From Acidobacteriota bacterium (lineage in GTDB: Bacteria; Acidobacteriota; Vicinamibacteria; Fen-336): 64,000 nucleotides of DNA. Both the position numbers and the translations under genes were made by a program. The notes under the pieces are model-generated. The model was not told where the DNA came from, made no database searches, and saw nothing but the letters and a program-made list of their open reading frames with translations. The stretch lies in assembly GCA_011526565.1 (NCBI GenBank), contig WYBL01000100.1, positions 1 to 64,000 of the forward strand, given 5' to 3'. Shown piece after piece: positions 1 through 8,918 of this stretch (positions within the stretch are counted from its first letter, which is position 1; every line of letters begins with the position of its first letter).

Positions 1-2
1 AG

Positions 3-1880
3 GTGTTCGGCGCCAACGAGCTGTTGTTCGTCGCGCTGCTGCTGCTGGCGGCCGAGGCCGGCGAGCGCGGCGCCCGTCGCACGGCCGGCGCCTGGCTGGG
101 CCTCGCCTGCGCCACCAAGCAGCTCGCATGGCCGTTCGCGCCGTTCCTGCTGCTGCACTGGGCCGCAGCGCGTCACGACGGGAGCGGCGGCTGGCGCGGC
201 GACCTGCGCGCGCTGGTCGCGCCGGAGACGCTGCGGCAGGTTGCGGCGCCCGCGCTCGCGGGTCTCGCCGTCGCCGCAGCGGTCACGCTGCCCGTGGTCG
301 CGCTCGACCCGCGGGCGTTCTGGGCCGACGTCGTCGCCTACAACGTCGGCTTCGGCGGCGATCTCTACCCGTTCGGCGGCACGCCCGGGATCGGCCTCGC
401 CAACTTCGTGCTCTATGCCGGCGCGATCTCCGACCTGCGCGACCCGTTCCCGCTCGGGCGGCTGTATCCGCTGCTGATCCCTCTCGGGTTGCTGATGGTC
501 CGCGCGCAGCTTCGCGCGCCGGGTCTCGGTGCGGCGCTGCTCAACGGCGCCACCGCCCTGTGCGCGGCGCTCTACCTCTCGCGGATCGTGCACCCGAACT
601 ACTTCGTCGCCGCCGCCGTGCTGCTGCCGCTGGCCGTCCTGCTGCGCCGCCGCGACGGGGATCTCGCGGCGGTGCCCGCGCTCCTGCTGCTCGCGGCGGT
701 CGAGACCGCCGAGAACTCCGTGTTCCGTGCGGCCTGGGAGCAGGCGCGCGCAGCGGGGCTGGAGGCCTGGCTGTTCCGGCCGCTCGCGGCGCTGGCCCCG
801 CGCGCCGGCGACGGGCTGACCTCCGACCCGCTCGGGCTCGCCGTCTCCGCCCTGCTGGCGGGCGCGAGCGTGCTGTGGCTGGCGGCGGGCGCCGTGGGGG
901 TGCCCGTGCGCGCCCGAACCGCGGGGCTGGCGCTGCTGCTGGCGGCGCTCGCGATTCCGACGCTGGCCGTCGCCCGGCTCGGCGAGGCGACCGGCGTGCG
1001 GCGCGAGGAGAGCGGCTGGAGCGTGCAGGCCAGCGCCGCCGGAGCGCGGGTGCGCGCGCTGGAGAGCCCGTGGACGCGGCCCGGGGCGGCTCGGCCCGAG
1101 GCCCGCGAGGCGGCGAGTTCGAGTTTCCGGCTGGAACCGCCGCGGCGCTTCACGCCCGACCCGCCCCATGCGACGCCGGGGGCCGCAGTGCTCGGCGCGC
1201 TCCACGGCGCGCTCGACCCGCGGCGGGGTGCCGCGCTCGCTTTGATCGCGCTCGCGCTGGCGGTGGCTGTCGCGGGGCAGCGGCTGGGGATCGAGCCGGG
1301 CGCCGTCGCGGTCGCGCTGGCCGCGCCGCCGCTGCTCTTCGCGGCGATCTGGGGTGGCGGGGCGACGTGGGCGCTGACGCTGCTGCTCGTCGCGGCTGCC
1401 CTGGTCCGGGCGGGTCGGATGCGGTCCGGCGGCGCGCTGCTCGGGGCTGCGGCCGCCGTGGAGCCCGTGGCGCTCGGCGGGTTGCTGATGCTGGCGGGCT
1501 GCGAGCCACGGGCGCGGCGCAGCGCCGGGGTGGCCGCGGCGATGGTGCTCGGAGTTGCGGCGTTACCCGCGCTGGTTGCGCCCGCCGACGCCGTCGCGGC
1601 GCTCGGCGGCGCCCTCGAGCCGCGGCCCGGGGTCGGGCTGGCGGGGCTCGGGCTCGCCCGCGGGCTCGGCGACGCGGGCTACTTCGCGGCCGCCGCGGTG
1701 GGGCTGGTGATCGCGCTGGGCGTGGCCGCGCGATGCGCCCGGTCAGCGCCCCTGGCGGCATCGGGACTGGCCGTGCTCGCCGCCGTCGTGCTCGCGCCCG
1801 GGCTGCCGGCGTCCGCGCTGGCGCTGCCGCTGGGCCTGCTCGCGGCAGGCCTCGCCCACGAGGGCGATCCGGAGGGCTGA
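3..1880 (+). CDS. Polytopic membrane glycosyltransferase, GT87/DUF2029-like (5' truncated)
   Basis: Almost entirely hydrophobic protein of at least 625 residues with many Leu/Ala/Val-rich membrane segments separated by short charged loops. The early segment [19 protein letters not shown] has the ATKQ signature common in GT87/DUF2029 polyprenyl-phosphate-dependent mannosyltransferases, which transfer sugars from lipid-linked donors at the inner membrane. The frame is open to the left edge, and the first visible start (GTG at 3) falls inside a membrane segment, so the real start probably lies upstream of the window. A roughly 100-residue soluble stretch rich in Arg and Pro (about residues 330-400) interrupts the membrane segments. 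Family placement rests on general architecture and the short motif; donor and acceptor are unknown. Confidence 0.6.
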   Translation: MFGANELLFVALLLLAAEAGERGARRTAGAWLGLACATKQLAWPFAPFLLLHWAAARHDGSGGWRGDLRALVAPETLRQVAAPALAGLAVAAAVTLPVVALDPRAFWADVVAYNVGFGGDLYPFGGTPGIGLANFVLYAGAISDLRDPFPLGRLYPLLIPLGLLMVRAQLRAPGLGAALLNGATALCAALYLSRIVHPNYFVAAAVLLPLAVLLRRRDGDLAAVPALLLLAAVETAENSVFRAAWEQARAAGLEAWLFRPLAALAPRAGDGLTSDPLGLAVSALLAGASVLWLAAGAVGVPVRARTAGLALLLAALAIPTLAVARLGEATGVRREESGWSVQASAAGARVRALESPWTRPGAARPEAREAASSSFRLEPPRRFTPDPPHATPGAAVLGALHGALDPRRGAALALIALALAVAVAGQRLGIEPGAVAVALAAPPLLFAAIWGGGATWALTLLLVAAALVRAGRMRSGGALLGAAAAVEPVALGGLLMLAGCEPRARRSAGVAAAMVLGVAALPALVAPADAVAALGGALEPRPGVGLAGLGLARGLGDAGYFAAAAVGLVIALGVAARCARSAPLAASGLAVLAAVVLAPGLPASALALPLGLLAAGLAHEGDPEG

Positions 1881-1891
1881 GGGGGAGCGTT

Positions 1892-1976
1892 TGGTGCCGG
1901 AGGCGGGACTCGAACCCGCACGGTTTTACCCACACGCCCCTCAAACGTGCGTGTCTGCCAATTCCACCACTCCGGC
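1892..1976 (-). tRNA. tRNA-Leu (anticodon GAG)
   Basis: On the minus strand the 85-nt sequence starts GCCGGAG and ends CTCCGGC-A-CCA, giving a 7-bp acceptor stem, a discriminator A and an encoded CCA. The D-arm reads TGGTGGAATTGGCAGAC. The anticodon loop TTGAGGG sits in a CACGT/GCGTG stem, giving anticodon GAG (reads CUC/CUU). A long variable arm follows, as expected of a class II leucine tRNA, then a T-arm with GGTTCGAGTCC. It lies just past the end of the membrane glycosyltransferase and is transcribed toward it. Confidence 0.95.
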
Positions 1977-2097
1977 ACCGGAGTGCGGCGAACCCGAATC
2001 GTAGGGCGCGGGACGCAGGCGTGTCAAACCGACCGCGCCGTGGTTCGTCGTCGTGGCCGAGCCGGCCGCGCCGGGACCGCGCGGCCCGACAGCGGAC

Positions 2098-2191
2098 CGC
2101 CTGCGGCGCTCGCCGCGCAGGTCGCCGTCGAGCCGCCTGCGCCGCGAGCCGCGCGGGTCGCAGTCGAACCCGCCTGCGGAGCCCTCGAACC
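2098..2191. repeat. Imperfect ~36-bp tandem repeat, about 2.5 copies
   Basis: Three consecutive units each begin CGCCTGCG (2098, 2134, 2171) and the first two run on through a GGTCGC.GTCGA core. Unit lengths are 36, 37 and a partial 21 bp. The array fills most of the gap between the tRNA-Leu and the thioesterase start and ends about 30 bp upstream of that ATG. No convincing coding frame runs across it. It may be a simple duplication scar. Confidence 0.6.
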
Positions 2192-2221
2192 GGGCCGCCG
2201 GGACCGCTAGGATTCGCTCGC

Positions 2222-2635
2222 ATGGACGAGCCGGCGAAGTACGAGCTGCGGACGCGGGTCGAGGCTTCCGACATCGATCAGCTCGGGCACGTCAACAACC
2301 TCGTGTACCTGCGCTGGGTGCAGGAGGTGGCGATCGCGCACTGGCGGGTGCTGGCGAGCGCCGAGGAGCAGGCGGCGGTCGCGTGGGTCGTCGTGCGGCA
2401 CGAGATCGACTATCGGCGGCCCGCGTTCGCCGGGGAGGCCGTCGCGCTGCGGACGTGGGTGGGGCAGGCGACCAGCGCGACGTTCGAGCGCCACACCGAG
2501 ATCGTGCGGCAGGACGACGGCGTGCTGCTGGCGCGGGCGAGGACGCTGTGGGCGCCGATCGATCCGGCGAGCGGGCGGCTGAAGAGGGTTGACGGCGCGC
2601 TGCGCGCCCGGGTCTCGGTCAGTTCGTCGGGTTGA
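2222..2635 (+). CDS. Acyl-CoA thioesterase, 4HBT/YbgC-FadM hot-dog family
   Basis: A 137-residue protein, the usual size for a single hot-dog-fold thioesterase. The N-terminal motif [19 protein letters not shown] matches the 4HBT signature, where the Asp and the GHVNN..Y segment form the active site that hydrolyses acyl-CoA (or acyl-ACP) thioesters in the cytoplasm. The rest follows the family pattern: a strand pairing at [17 protein letters not shown] and a closing strand at [13 protein letters not shown]. The ATG at 2222 is chosen because it places the motif at residues 17-35; the frame continues open far upstream only because of GC bias. The 3' end overlaps the convergent response-regulator gene by 17 bp. 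Substrate specificity cannot be told from sequence. Confidence 0.85.
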   Translation: MDEPAKYELRTRVEASDIDQLGHVNNLVYLRWVQEVAIAHWRVLASAEEQAAVAWVVVRHEIDYRRPAFAGEAVALRTWVGQATSATFERHTEIVRQDDGVLLARARTLWAPIDPASGRLKRVDGALRARVSVSSSG

Positions 2636-4133
2636 ACAGCGTCAGCCAGCGCGGCACGGTCGTCGGGACCGTGTCGTGGAAGCGCCAGCGCTTCGTGCCG
2701 CGCAGCAGGCGGGCCGCGCGGTCGGCCTCCGCGGGCGGGCCCAGCAGCAGGCCGCGGTGCTCGCGGTCGGAGGACTCGAGGCGCGTGATCACCGCCTGGG
2801 CCGCGCGGTCGGAGCCGCCGCCGAGGCACAGCGCGATGCCGGTGCACAGCGGGAACACGGCGATCGACGGGTTGGGGCTGTCGGGCAGCGGCTGCACGTG
2901 GACGGAGACGAGGCCCTCGGGGCGGCGCAGCACCGCGGTGCCGCTGCCCTTGGTCGCGAGCATCTCGCCGAGGATGCGCCACGGCCGCGTGCGCTCGTCG
3001 ACGGGCACCGCCGAGAACGGGTCGACGACGCCCTTCCACGCGCCCGGCTCGGCGAGCAGCAGCACGTGGACCGAGCCGAGCGAGCGCTTCTGCAGCAGCG
3101 CCAGCGCCATCACGTCGCGGGCGCCCTCGTCCTCCTCGCGCAGGAACGAGTTGACGCGCAGCCCGGTCAGGTCGTGGGCGCCGGTCGGCAGCCGCCGCTG
3201 GCCGACGCCGGCGTCGAGCAGGCCACGCTCGACGAGCAGGGCGACCGCCAGGTCGAGGCGCAGGACCGGCGCGATGCGGGCGCGGCGCAGCGCCTCGAGG
3301 CTGGTCGCCTCCGGCCGCCCCGCGCGCTCGAGGACCGCCTCGATCGGCAGCGACGAAAAGCGCTCCTCCCACCTCGTGCTGGCGCCGATGCTGGCCTTCA
3401 GCGGGGTGAACGGCTCGGGCAGGTCGCCTCGGCGCAGGCCCAGCTCGTCGATCAGCGTGCTGGCCTCGAGCATCACGTCCTGCAGCGGCAGCGGCGCCTC
3501 CTCCGCCGCGGGCAGCGCGTCGATCTCGCGGGCCGAGTCGAACGAGAAGCGGCCCTCGCGCTGGCCGAGCAGTGCCAGCACCGCCTCGCGGCCCGACCAC
3601 GGCGAGAAGTGCGCGCTCAGCGCGGCGCCGTCCTTCAGCCGCAGCTCGGCGCGGCCGTCGGGGCTCTGGACCACCAGCCGGCCCGACAGCCGCGAGTGTT
3701 CGAGGTGCTGCATCAGGTCCCACACCGTGTAGGCACCGAGGCGCCCCGACAGGCAGTCGTCTCCGCGCTCGGCACCGAGCAGGCGCTCGGCGCGGATCAC
3801 CAGCTCGTCGCCCGCGAAAGGCTTGACCAGGTAGTCGTCGCCGCCCGAGCGCAGGCCGCGCACGCGGTCCTCGGGGCTGTCGGCGGAGGAGACGAATAGC
3901 ACCGGGATGCCGCGCGTGCGGTCGTCGCGGCGCAGCTCCGAGGTGATCTCGAAGCCGGTCAGGCCCGGCATCAGCAGGTCGAGCACGATCAGCTCGGGCT
4001 GCTCGCGAGCGGCCAGGGTGACCGCGAGGTGGGCGTCGTCGGTGGTCATCACCGCGTGGCCGGCCTTGCCGAGAGTCGCGGCGGAGACGCGGAGCTGGAC
4101 CGGCTCGTCGTCGACGACCAGGATGCGGGCCAT
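2619..4133 (-). CDS. Response regulator with receiver domain and DUF4388 (PATAN-type) domain
   Basis: 504 residues. Residues 3-120 form a receiver domain: acidic pocket VVDDE (D8, D9), phosphoacceptor D52 in LIVLDLLMPG and K104 in YLVKPF. Residues about 127-230 read DCLSGRLGAYTVWDLMQHLEHSR-like and match DUF4388/PatA N-terminal domains, which follow receivers in many Myxococcota, Acidobacteriota and cyanobacterial proteins and are thought to mediate protein contacts in motility or signalling. The remaining 270 residues have no motif I recognise and no DNA-binding helix-turn-helix, so the output is probably protein-protein. No cognate histidine kinase is adjacent. It is the last gene of a leftward run, six bases after the nuclease gene, and overlaps the convergent thioesterase by 17 bp. 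Confidence 0.8.
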   Translation of the reverse strand: MARILVVDDEPVQLRVSAATLGKAGHAVMTTDDAHLAVTLAAREQPELIVLDLLMPGLTGFEITSELRRDDRTRGIPVLFVSSADSPEDRVRGLRSGGDDYLVKPFAGDELVIRAERLLGAERGDDCLSGRLGAYTVWDLMQHLEHSRLSGRLVVQSPDGRAELRLKDGAALSAHFSPWSGREAVLALLGQREGRFSFDSAREIDALPAAEEAPLPLQDVMLEASTLIDELGLRRGDLPEPFTPLKASIGASTRWEERFSSLPIEAVLERAGRPEATSLEALRRARIAPVLRLDLAVALLVERGLLDAGVGQRRLPTGAHDLTGLRVNSFLREEDEGARDVMALALLQKRSLGSVHVLLLAEPGAWKGVVDPFSAVPVDERTRPWRILGEMLATKGSGTAVLRRPEGLVSVHVQPLPDSPNPSIAVFPLCTGIALCLGGGSDRAAQAVITRLESSDREHRGLLLGPPAEADRAARLLRGTKRWRFHDTVPTTVPRWLTLFNPTN

Positions 4134-4139
4134 GGCGCG

Positions 4140-5762
4140 CTAGCGCAGGCGCAGCCGCAGCAGGACGGCGTCGTGGTCGGAGGCGCGGACCGCGTCGGTG
4201 CCCGGCGCCGGCGCGCCGAAGTCGACGTTCGAGTGCACCGGCACGAACTCCTCGACCCGGCCCTGCAGCGCAGCGTCGACCAGCACGTAGTCGAGCACCT
4301 GGGCCAGGCCGTCGAACGCGTACGTGTAGGCCCGCCCGCCGGCAGCGCGGGCGGTGAGGTCGACGAGCGCCCCGCCGGCGAGGAGCCCGGCGAGCGTCGG
4401 CGAGTCCTCGAAGTCGTTGAGGTCGCCGGCGACGACCACCGAGAGCGTCGGGTCGGCGGCCTTCAACTCCGCCGCCAGCAGGCGCACGGCCTCGGCCTGG
4501 GCGGCGCGCAGGTTCTCGTCGGTGGTCGTGCTCGCGTCCTGGGCCTTGAAGTGGTTGACGATCAGGGCCATGCGTTCGCCGGTCGCGATCACCGTGAGCT
4601 GGACGACCAGCGGCGGCCGCGCGAACAGCGCGAAGCCGGCGCCGGTCGGGCAGGCGAGACCGGTGCCGGGGTCAGTGCCCGTGCAGCTCTGGCGTGCCTC
4701 GAAGGAGCGCAGGTCGAGCCGCGCAGGGTTGTACAGGGCGCCGACGTCGATGCCGCGGCCGTCGGGCCCCTCGACCAGCACCGGCCGGTAGCCGACGGCG
4801 ACCACCTCGGCCTGGTTGGCGAGGTCCTGCAGCACGCCGAGGTTCTCCGCCTCCGCCACCGCGAGCAGGTCGGGCAGGCCCAGCGCCGAGGCGACCTGGC
4901 GGGCGCGGCGGGCGAGGCCGGCCGCGTAATCGCCCGGCGCCACGACCGTGTCCTCCTTGCCGGGATCGTCCGCCGCGTCGAAGAGGTTCTCGACGTTCCA
5001 GAACGCGATCGTCAGCGGGTCGCCGGTGCCGGTGGCGCGGGCCGGCGGCTGCAGGCCGCTCTTCTCGACGCTCGGAGTGCGCCCGGCAGGCAGCAGCAGC
5101 TTCCAGGCGCCGTAGGTGAAGGCCAGCACGCCGCTGGTGCCGGACACCCTGTCGCCATGGTCGAGCGGCAGCCAGCCGGCGGGCGCCGCGAGGCCCAGCT
5201 TGCGCGGGTCGTCGGCGCCGCGGAACAACCGGTCGACGCCGGCGCTCTCCGGCAGCGTCCAGGCCTCCCCGTAGTGGTTGGTGGCGGCGACGACGCGGAG
5301 CCGGCTCGGGGCCACCAGCATGCCCTCGCGCGCCTCGAGGTAGACCGCCGCTGCGGCGGCGTCGGCCGGCACCTCGAGGACTGCGACCTCGAGCACGCCA
5401 GGGAACGCGCCGTTGTCGGTCACGCTCTCGAGCTCCAGCGCGGTCATGCCGAACCACTCGACGACGCGGCCCACGACCGTCACCCGGTGGCCGACCGGGG
5501 CGCTCGGCCGCCGCGTGCCCGTGGACACGAACAGCGCGTTGCTCGTCGCCGGGTCCGTGTCGCAGGCCGGGTCCTGCAGGAAGAAGCCCTGCACGCCCGC
5601 GTTGGTGAAGTCGGCCGTCACGACGCCGCTGGTCGTCGCCCGGCTGCCCTGCAGCGTCGAACTGGTGCCGGGCCCCTGGATCGCGCACGGCGTCTGCGCG
5701 GTGGCGGGGGACGCGCCAAGCAACAGCGCGACCAGGCCGAGCGGCAGCAGGGAGAGCTTCAT
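4140..5762 (-). CDS. Secreted endonuclease/exonuclease/phosphatase-family protein (ExeM/YhcR-like)
   Basis: 540 residues with a clear signal peptide (about 1-22, ending ASPATAQ). Residues about 25-230 resemble the beta-rich OB-fold region found before the catalytic domain of extracellular nucleases such as ExeM and YhcR. The C-terminal half is an EEP domain: FWNVENLFDAADDPGKEDTV (Asn and Glu of motif I), LLAVAEAEN, VVVAGDLNDFEDSPT (Asp/Asn of the metal site) and the terminal SDHDAVLLRL (catalytic Asp-His). These residues cut phosphodiester or phosphomonoester bonds with Mg2+. It probably degrades extracellular DNA or nucleotides for nutrients or matrix turnover. It lies 13 bp after the deoxyhypusine-synthase-like gene on the same strand. 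Confidence 0.82.
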   Translation of the reverse strand: MKLSLLPLGLVALLLGASPATAQTPCAIQGPGTSSTLQGSRATTSGVVTADFTNAGVQGFFLQDPACDTDPATSNALFVSTGTRRPSAPVGHRVTVVGRVVEWFGMTALELESVTDNGAFPGVLEVAVLEVPADAAAAAVYLEAREGMLVAPSRLRVVAATNHYGEAWTLPESAGVDRLFRGADDPRKLGLAAPAGWLPLDHGDRVSGTSGVLAFTYGAWKLLLPAGRTPSVEKSGLQPPARATGTGDPLTIAFWNVENLFDAADDPGKEDTVVAPGDYAAGLARRARQVASALGLPDLLAVAEAENLGVLQDLANQAEVVAVGYRPVLVEGPDGRGIDVGALYNPARLDLRSFEARQSCTGTDPGTGLACPTGAGFALFARPPLVVQLTVIATGERMALIVNHFKAQDASTTTDENLRAAQAEAVRLLAAELKAADPTLSVVVAGDLNDFEDSPTLAGLLAGGALVDLTARAAGGRAYTYAFDGLAQVLDYVLVDAALQGRVEEFVPVHSNVDFGAPAPGTDAVRASDHDAVLLRLRLR

Positions 5763-5775
5763 GACGTCGCGGGCC

Positions 5776-6840
5776 TCAGGAGAGGCCCAGTTCCTCCAGC
5801 GCGCCCTTGATCAGCAGCGGCCACACCGTGGTGGCGTCCGCGAAGACCTCGGCGAAGCGGCCGCCCTCGGCAGGCGGCACGAACTTGCCCCAGCTCACGC
5901 CCTCCGAGTAGGTGCAGCCCGACAGCCCGCCCCAGTGGACGGGTTCCGGGCAGATGCGCACCGCGTACGTGTAGCGCGGCGGCTCGAGGTCGAGGCCGAG
6001 GCGGTGGTTGGTGATGTCGACGTAGGGGCCGACCTCCTGCGCCCAGTTGCGCGGGACGCCGCCGCCGATCGTGAAGATGCCGAGCTTCTTCGCGTCGAGC
6101 GCGAAGCGCGCGAAGCTCGACAGGTCGCGGTACGGGTTGTAGCGCGGCAGGAAGCCGAACACGTCCTTCGGGTCCTTCGGCTGCTCGCCCCGGAGCGCCA
6201 GCCGCATCGCCCAGGTCGACAGGTCGAGGCCCAGTTCCGAGTCCGTGAAGGCGGGCACGTAGACCGGCACGCCCTTCAGGTACGCGCTGCGCAGCACGCC
6301 CTGGCCGTGGGGGTCCTCGGAGAGCATCTTGCCGAGCGCCCGGCAGATCAGCTCGGACGACAGCTCGCTCTCGCCCTCGAGCGTCTTCAGCGTCTTCGAG
6401 GTGAACTCCTCGACGTAGTTGAGGTTCGCCTCCATCTCGAGGGTGTCGTAGACGCGGTTGTAACCCTTGTCGAACAGTTCCTCGTCCGTCATCCGCGGGT
6501 CGTGGCGGTAGTGGACGAGGCCGACCGCCTCGGACATGCCGTGCGCCATCAGCGCGCCGGTGGACACCACGGCCTGCACCATGCCGGTGTCGATCATCTT
6601 CTGGATGACCTTGCCCATCTTGGCGATCGTCATCGCGCCCGACAGGGTGAGGACCACCTTGCAGTCGGGGTCCTTGACCATCGCGGTCGTGACCTCGAGC
6701 GCCTCGCCCAGCGAGCGGCCGCTGAACGCCGTCCGCGACATCGCCTTCAGCAGCCCGGCGAACGACGTCACCTTGTCGAGGTCGAGGCTCTCCAGGGCGA
6801 CCAGCCCGTCGTGGCGCCCGTCGTGGAAGTCGCGATGCAT
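5776..6840 (-). CDS. Deoxyhypusine synthase-like protein (possible homospermidine synthase)
   Basis: 354 residues, close to eukaryotic/archaeal deoxyhypusine synthase length. Diagnostic segments are LTLSGAMTIAKMGKVI near the NAD site, TIGGGVPRNWAQE (NAD-binding GGGVP) and EGVSWGKF, where K319 aligns with the catalytic lysine that forms the enzyme-aminobutyl intermediate from spermidine. All key elements look intact. Bacteria lack eIF5A, so family knowledge suggests bacterial homologues transfer the aminobutyl group to a small amine such as putrescine, giving homospermidine; that is inference here. It is the middle gene of a leftward run (50 bp after the WD40 kinase, 13 bp before the nuclease). 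ATG at 6840 is the only plausible start. Confidence 0.85.
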   Translation of the reverse strand: MHRDFHDGRHDGLVALESLDLDKVTSFAGLLKAMSRTAFSGRSLGEALEVTTAMVKDPDCKVVLTLSGAMTIAKMGKVIQKMIDTGMVQAVVSTGALMAHGMSEAVGLVHYRHDPRMTDEELFDKGYNRVYDTLEMEANLNYVEEFTSKTLKTLEGESELSSELICRALGKMLSEDPHGQGVLRSAYLKGVPVYVPAFTDSELGLDLSTWAMRLALRGEQPKDPKDVFGFLPRYNPYRDLSSFARFALDAKKLGIFTIGGGVPRNWAQEVGPYVDITNHRLGLDLEPPRYTYAVRICPEPVHWGGLSGCTYSEGVSWGKFVPPAEGGRFAEVFADATTVWPLLIKGALEELGLS

Positions 6841-6890
6841 GGCGCAATGTTAGCGCCGACACCTGTTCGGCGCCGAACGCGCCGGAGCGC

Positions 6891-8918
6891 TCAGGCCGTG
6901 AACAGCCGCACGCGACCGTCCTGCAGCACGGCGGCCAGACCGCGCGGCGGCAGCGCCACCGCGACGCAGGACTCGCCCGCTCCGGCCCACGCCGTCGTCG
7001 ACGATGGCGGCGTCGCCCGCAGGTCCCACAGCGGCACGCCGTGCTCGAGGTTCGCGATCGCCAGCAGTCCGTCTGCGAGGGCGAGGCCGGAGGCCGGGCG
7101 CCGCGGGAGCCCGAGCCGGGCGACGGGCGCGCGGCGCTCGAGGTCGAACACGGAGACGTCGCGGTCCTGGCTGGCGACCGCGATCCAGTGCGCGCGCGGG
7201 TCCGCGGCGATGTGGGCGATCGCGCCTTCCGGCCCGCGCAGGGTGGCGAGCAGCCGCCGAGAGCCGCCGTCGAGCACCCGCAGCACGCGGTTCGCATGGC
7301 CCGTGACCAGTTCGTCGCCGACCCACGCGATCGCCGTCACCGGCGCCGGCTGCCGCAGCAGCTCGCGGCGCGCGTCGCCCGCGCGGGCCCCCTCGAGGTC
7401 CCACAGCTTGAGCGTGGCGTCGAGCCCGCCCGAGGCCAGCGTCGCGCCGTCCGGCGAGAAGGCGAGCGCGGGTACCGAGGCGTCGTGGCGCAGCCGGCAC
7501 GCCAGCTCGGCGCCGCCCTCGAGGTCCCACAGCCGGACCGCGCCGTCGACGTGGCCCGAGGCCAGCCAGCGGCCGTCGGCGGAGATCGCCAGCGCGACCG
7601 CGATCGCCTCGCGGCTGGTGCGCCGGTGCATCTCGGTGCGCAGCGTCAGCAGTCGTTCGCGGCGCGCGAGGCTCCACACCCGCAGCGCGCCGTCGGCGCC
7701 TGCCAGCACCAGCCGCTCGCCGTCGGGAGCGAGCAGGGCGCCGTGGCTGCCGGGAGCTTCGCCGAAGACGACCGCCTCGCGCAGCGCGCTCGCCTGGCGC
7801 GGCCGCGCGACCGCGACCGCGGGCGCAGGGGCCGGCGCCGGCGCGGGAGCGGCGGGAGCCGGCGCGGCCGCCGCCGCGACGCGCACCGTGGGGGCCTCGT
7901 CCATCAGCTCCTCGATCTGGCCGACGAGCGCCGCCGCCTCGGACAACCCGGCGTCGAGCGCCTGCGCGCGCCGCGCCGCGGCCAGCGCGCCGTCGAGAGT
8001 GCCAGCGGCCACCTTCCGCCGCGCGTCGTCCAGCGCCTGCCGCGCCTGCGCCGCGCGGTCGGCCGGGGCCAGCGCCGGCTCCACGGGCGCCGAGAGTCGT
8101 GCCGCCAGGGCCAGCGCCGACGCCATCTCGGCCATGTCGAGGAAGCGCTGCTCCGGTGCCTTGCGCAGCGCCCGCTCGATCACGTCGGCCACCTCGCGCG
8201 GGGCCTCGAGGGCCGAGAGCGGCGGCGGCACGAACGGCTCGTGCACGATCTTGTAGGCGAGCGAGGCGACCGACTCGGCCTCGAACGGGCAGCGCCCGAC
8301 CATCAGCTCGTGCAGCACGACGCCGGCCGCCCACATGTCCGCGCGCAGGTCGACGGCGGCGCCGCGCAGCACCTCGGGGCTCATGTACTGCGGGGTGCCG
8401 AGCACGATTCCGGTCTGCGTCAGGTGCGAGTCGCGCAGCCGGGCGATGCCGAAATCGACGAGCTTCACGGAGCCGTCCGCCGTCAGCCGGATGTTGGCCG
8501 GCTTGACGTCGCGGTGGATCACGCCGCGCTTGTGGGCGAAGTCGAGGGCGCGGCAGACGTCGACCATCAGCCGCAGCCGCAGCCCGGGCTGGAGCCGCCG
8601 CTCGGCGATCGCCGCGGCGAGGTCGACGCCGTCGAGCAGCTCCATCGCGATGAACGGCCCCTCGTCGCCGTGGCCGAGCTCGTAGACGGTGACGATTCCC
8701 GGGTGGGTCAGGCGGGCGGCCGCGCGCGCCTCGCGCTCGAAGCGCGCGATCGCGTCGGCGCGGCCGAGCAGCGCGGGCGACAGCAGCTTGAGCGCGACCG
8801 TGCGGTCGAGGCTCTGGTCGTGGGCCGCGTAGACCGTGCCCATCGCCCCGCTGCCGAGCACCGCGCGCAGCTCGTACTTGCCGAGCGCGCGAGGCAGCGG
8901 CCGCGGGGTCTCGCTCAC
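6891..8918 (-). CDS. Serine/threonine protein kinase with C-terminal WD40 propeller
   Basis: 675 residues from the GTG at 8918, which overlaps the rnd stop as GTGA; the frame upstream of it is only a shadow of rnd. Residues 14-275 form a Hanks-type kinase: GSGAMGTVY glycine loop, K44 in VALK, HRDVKPAN catalytic loop (135-142), DFG at 155-157 and GTPQYMSPE activation segment. An Ala/Arg-rich helical stretch and a Pro-Ala linker (about 345-385) lead to repeated blades with LWDLEG / WSLARR / LWDLR endings and S.DG..L.SG motifs, typical of a WD40 propeller. No transmembrane helix is seen, so it is probably cytosolic, unlike PknB types. The propeller likely docks substrates. Targets are unknown. 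Confidence 0.88.
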   Translation of the reverse strand: MSETPRPLPRALGKYELRAVLGSGAMGTVYAAHDQSLDRTVALKLLSPALLGRADAIARFEREARAAARLTHPGIVTVYELGHGDEGPFIAMELLDGVDLAAAIAERRLQPGLRLRLMVDVCRALDFAHKRGVIHRDVKPANIRLTADGSVKLVDFGIARLRDSHLTQTGIVLGTPQYMSPEVLRGAAVDLRADMWAAGVVLHELMVGRCPFEAESVASLAYKIVHEPFVPPPLSALEAPREVADVIERALRKAPEQRFLDMAEMASALALAARLSAPVEPALAPADRAAQARQALDDARRKVAAGTLDGALAAARRAQALDAGLSEAAALVGQIEELMDEAPTVRVAAAAAPAPAAPAPAPAPAPAVAVARPRQASALREAVVFGEAPGSHGALLAPDGERLVLAGADGALRVWSLARRERLLTLRTEMHRRTSREAIAVALAISADGRWLASGHVDGAVRLWDLEGGAELACRLRHDASVPALAFSPDGATLASGGLDATLKLWDLEGARAGDARRELLRQPAPVTAIAWVGDELVTGHANRVLRVLDGGSRRLLATLRGPEGAIAHIAADPRAHWIAVASQDRDVSVFDLERRAPVARLGLPRRPASGLALADGLLAIANLEHGVPLWDLRATPPSSTTAWAGAGESCVAVALPPRGLAAVLQDGRVRLFTA

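Noticed and set aside
1679..1978. Minus-strand open frame beginning with [13 protein letters not shown] residues
   Set aside because: This is the tRNA-Leu read as protein; the WWNWQTR and VRVPPPAP pieces are the usual translation of a leucine tRNA.
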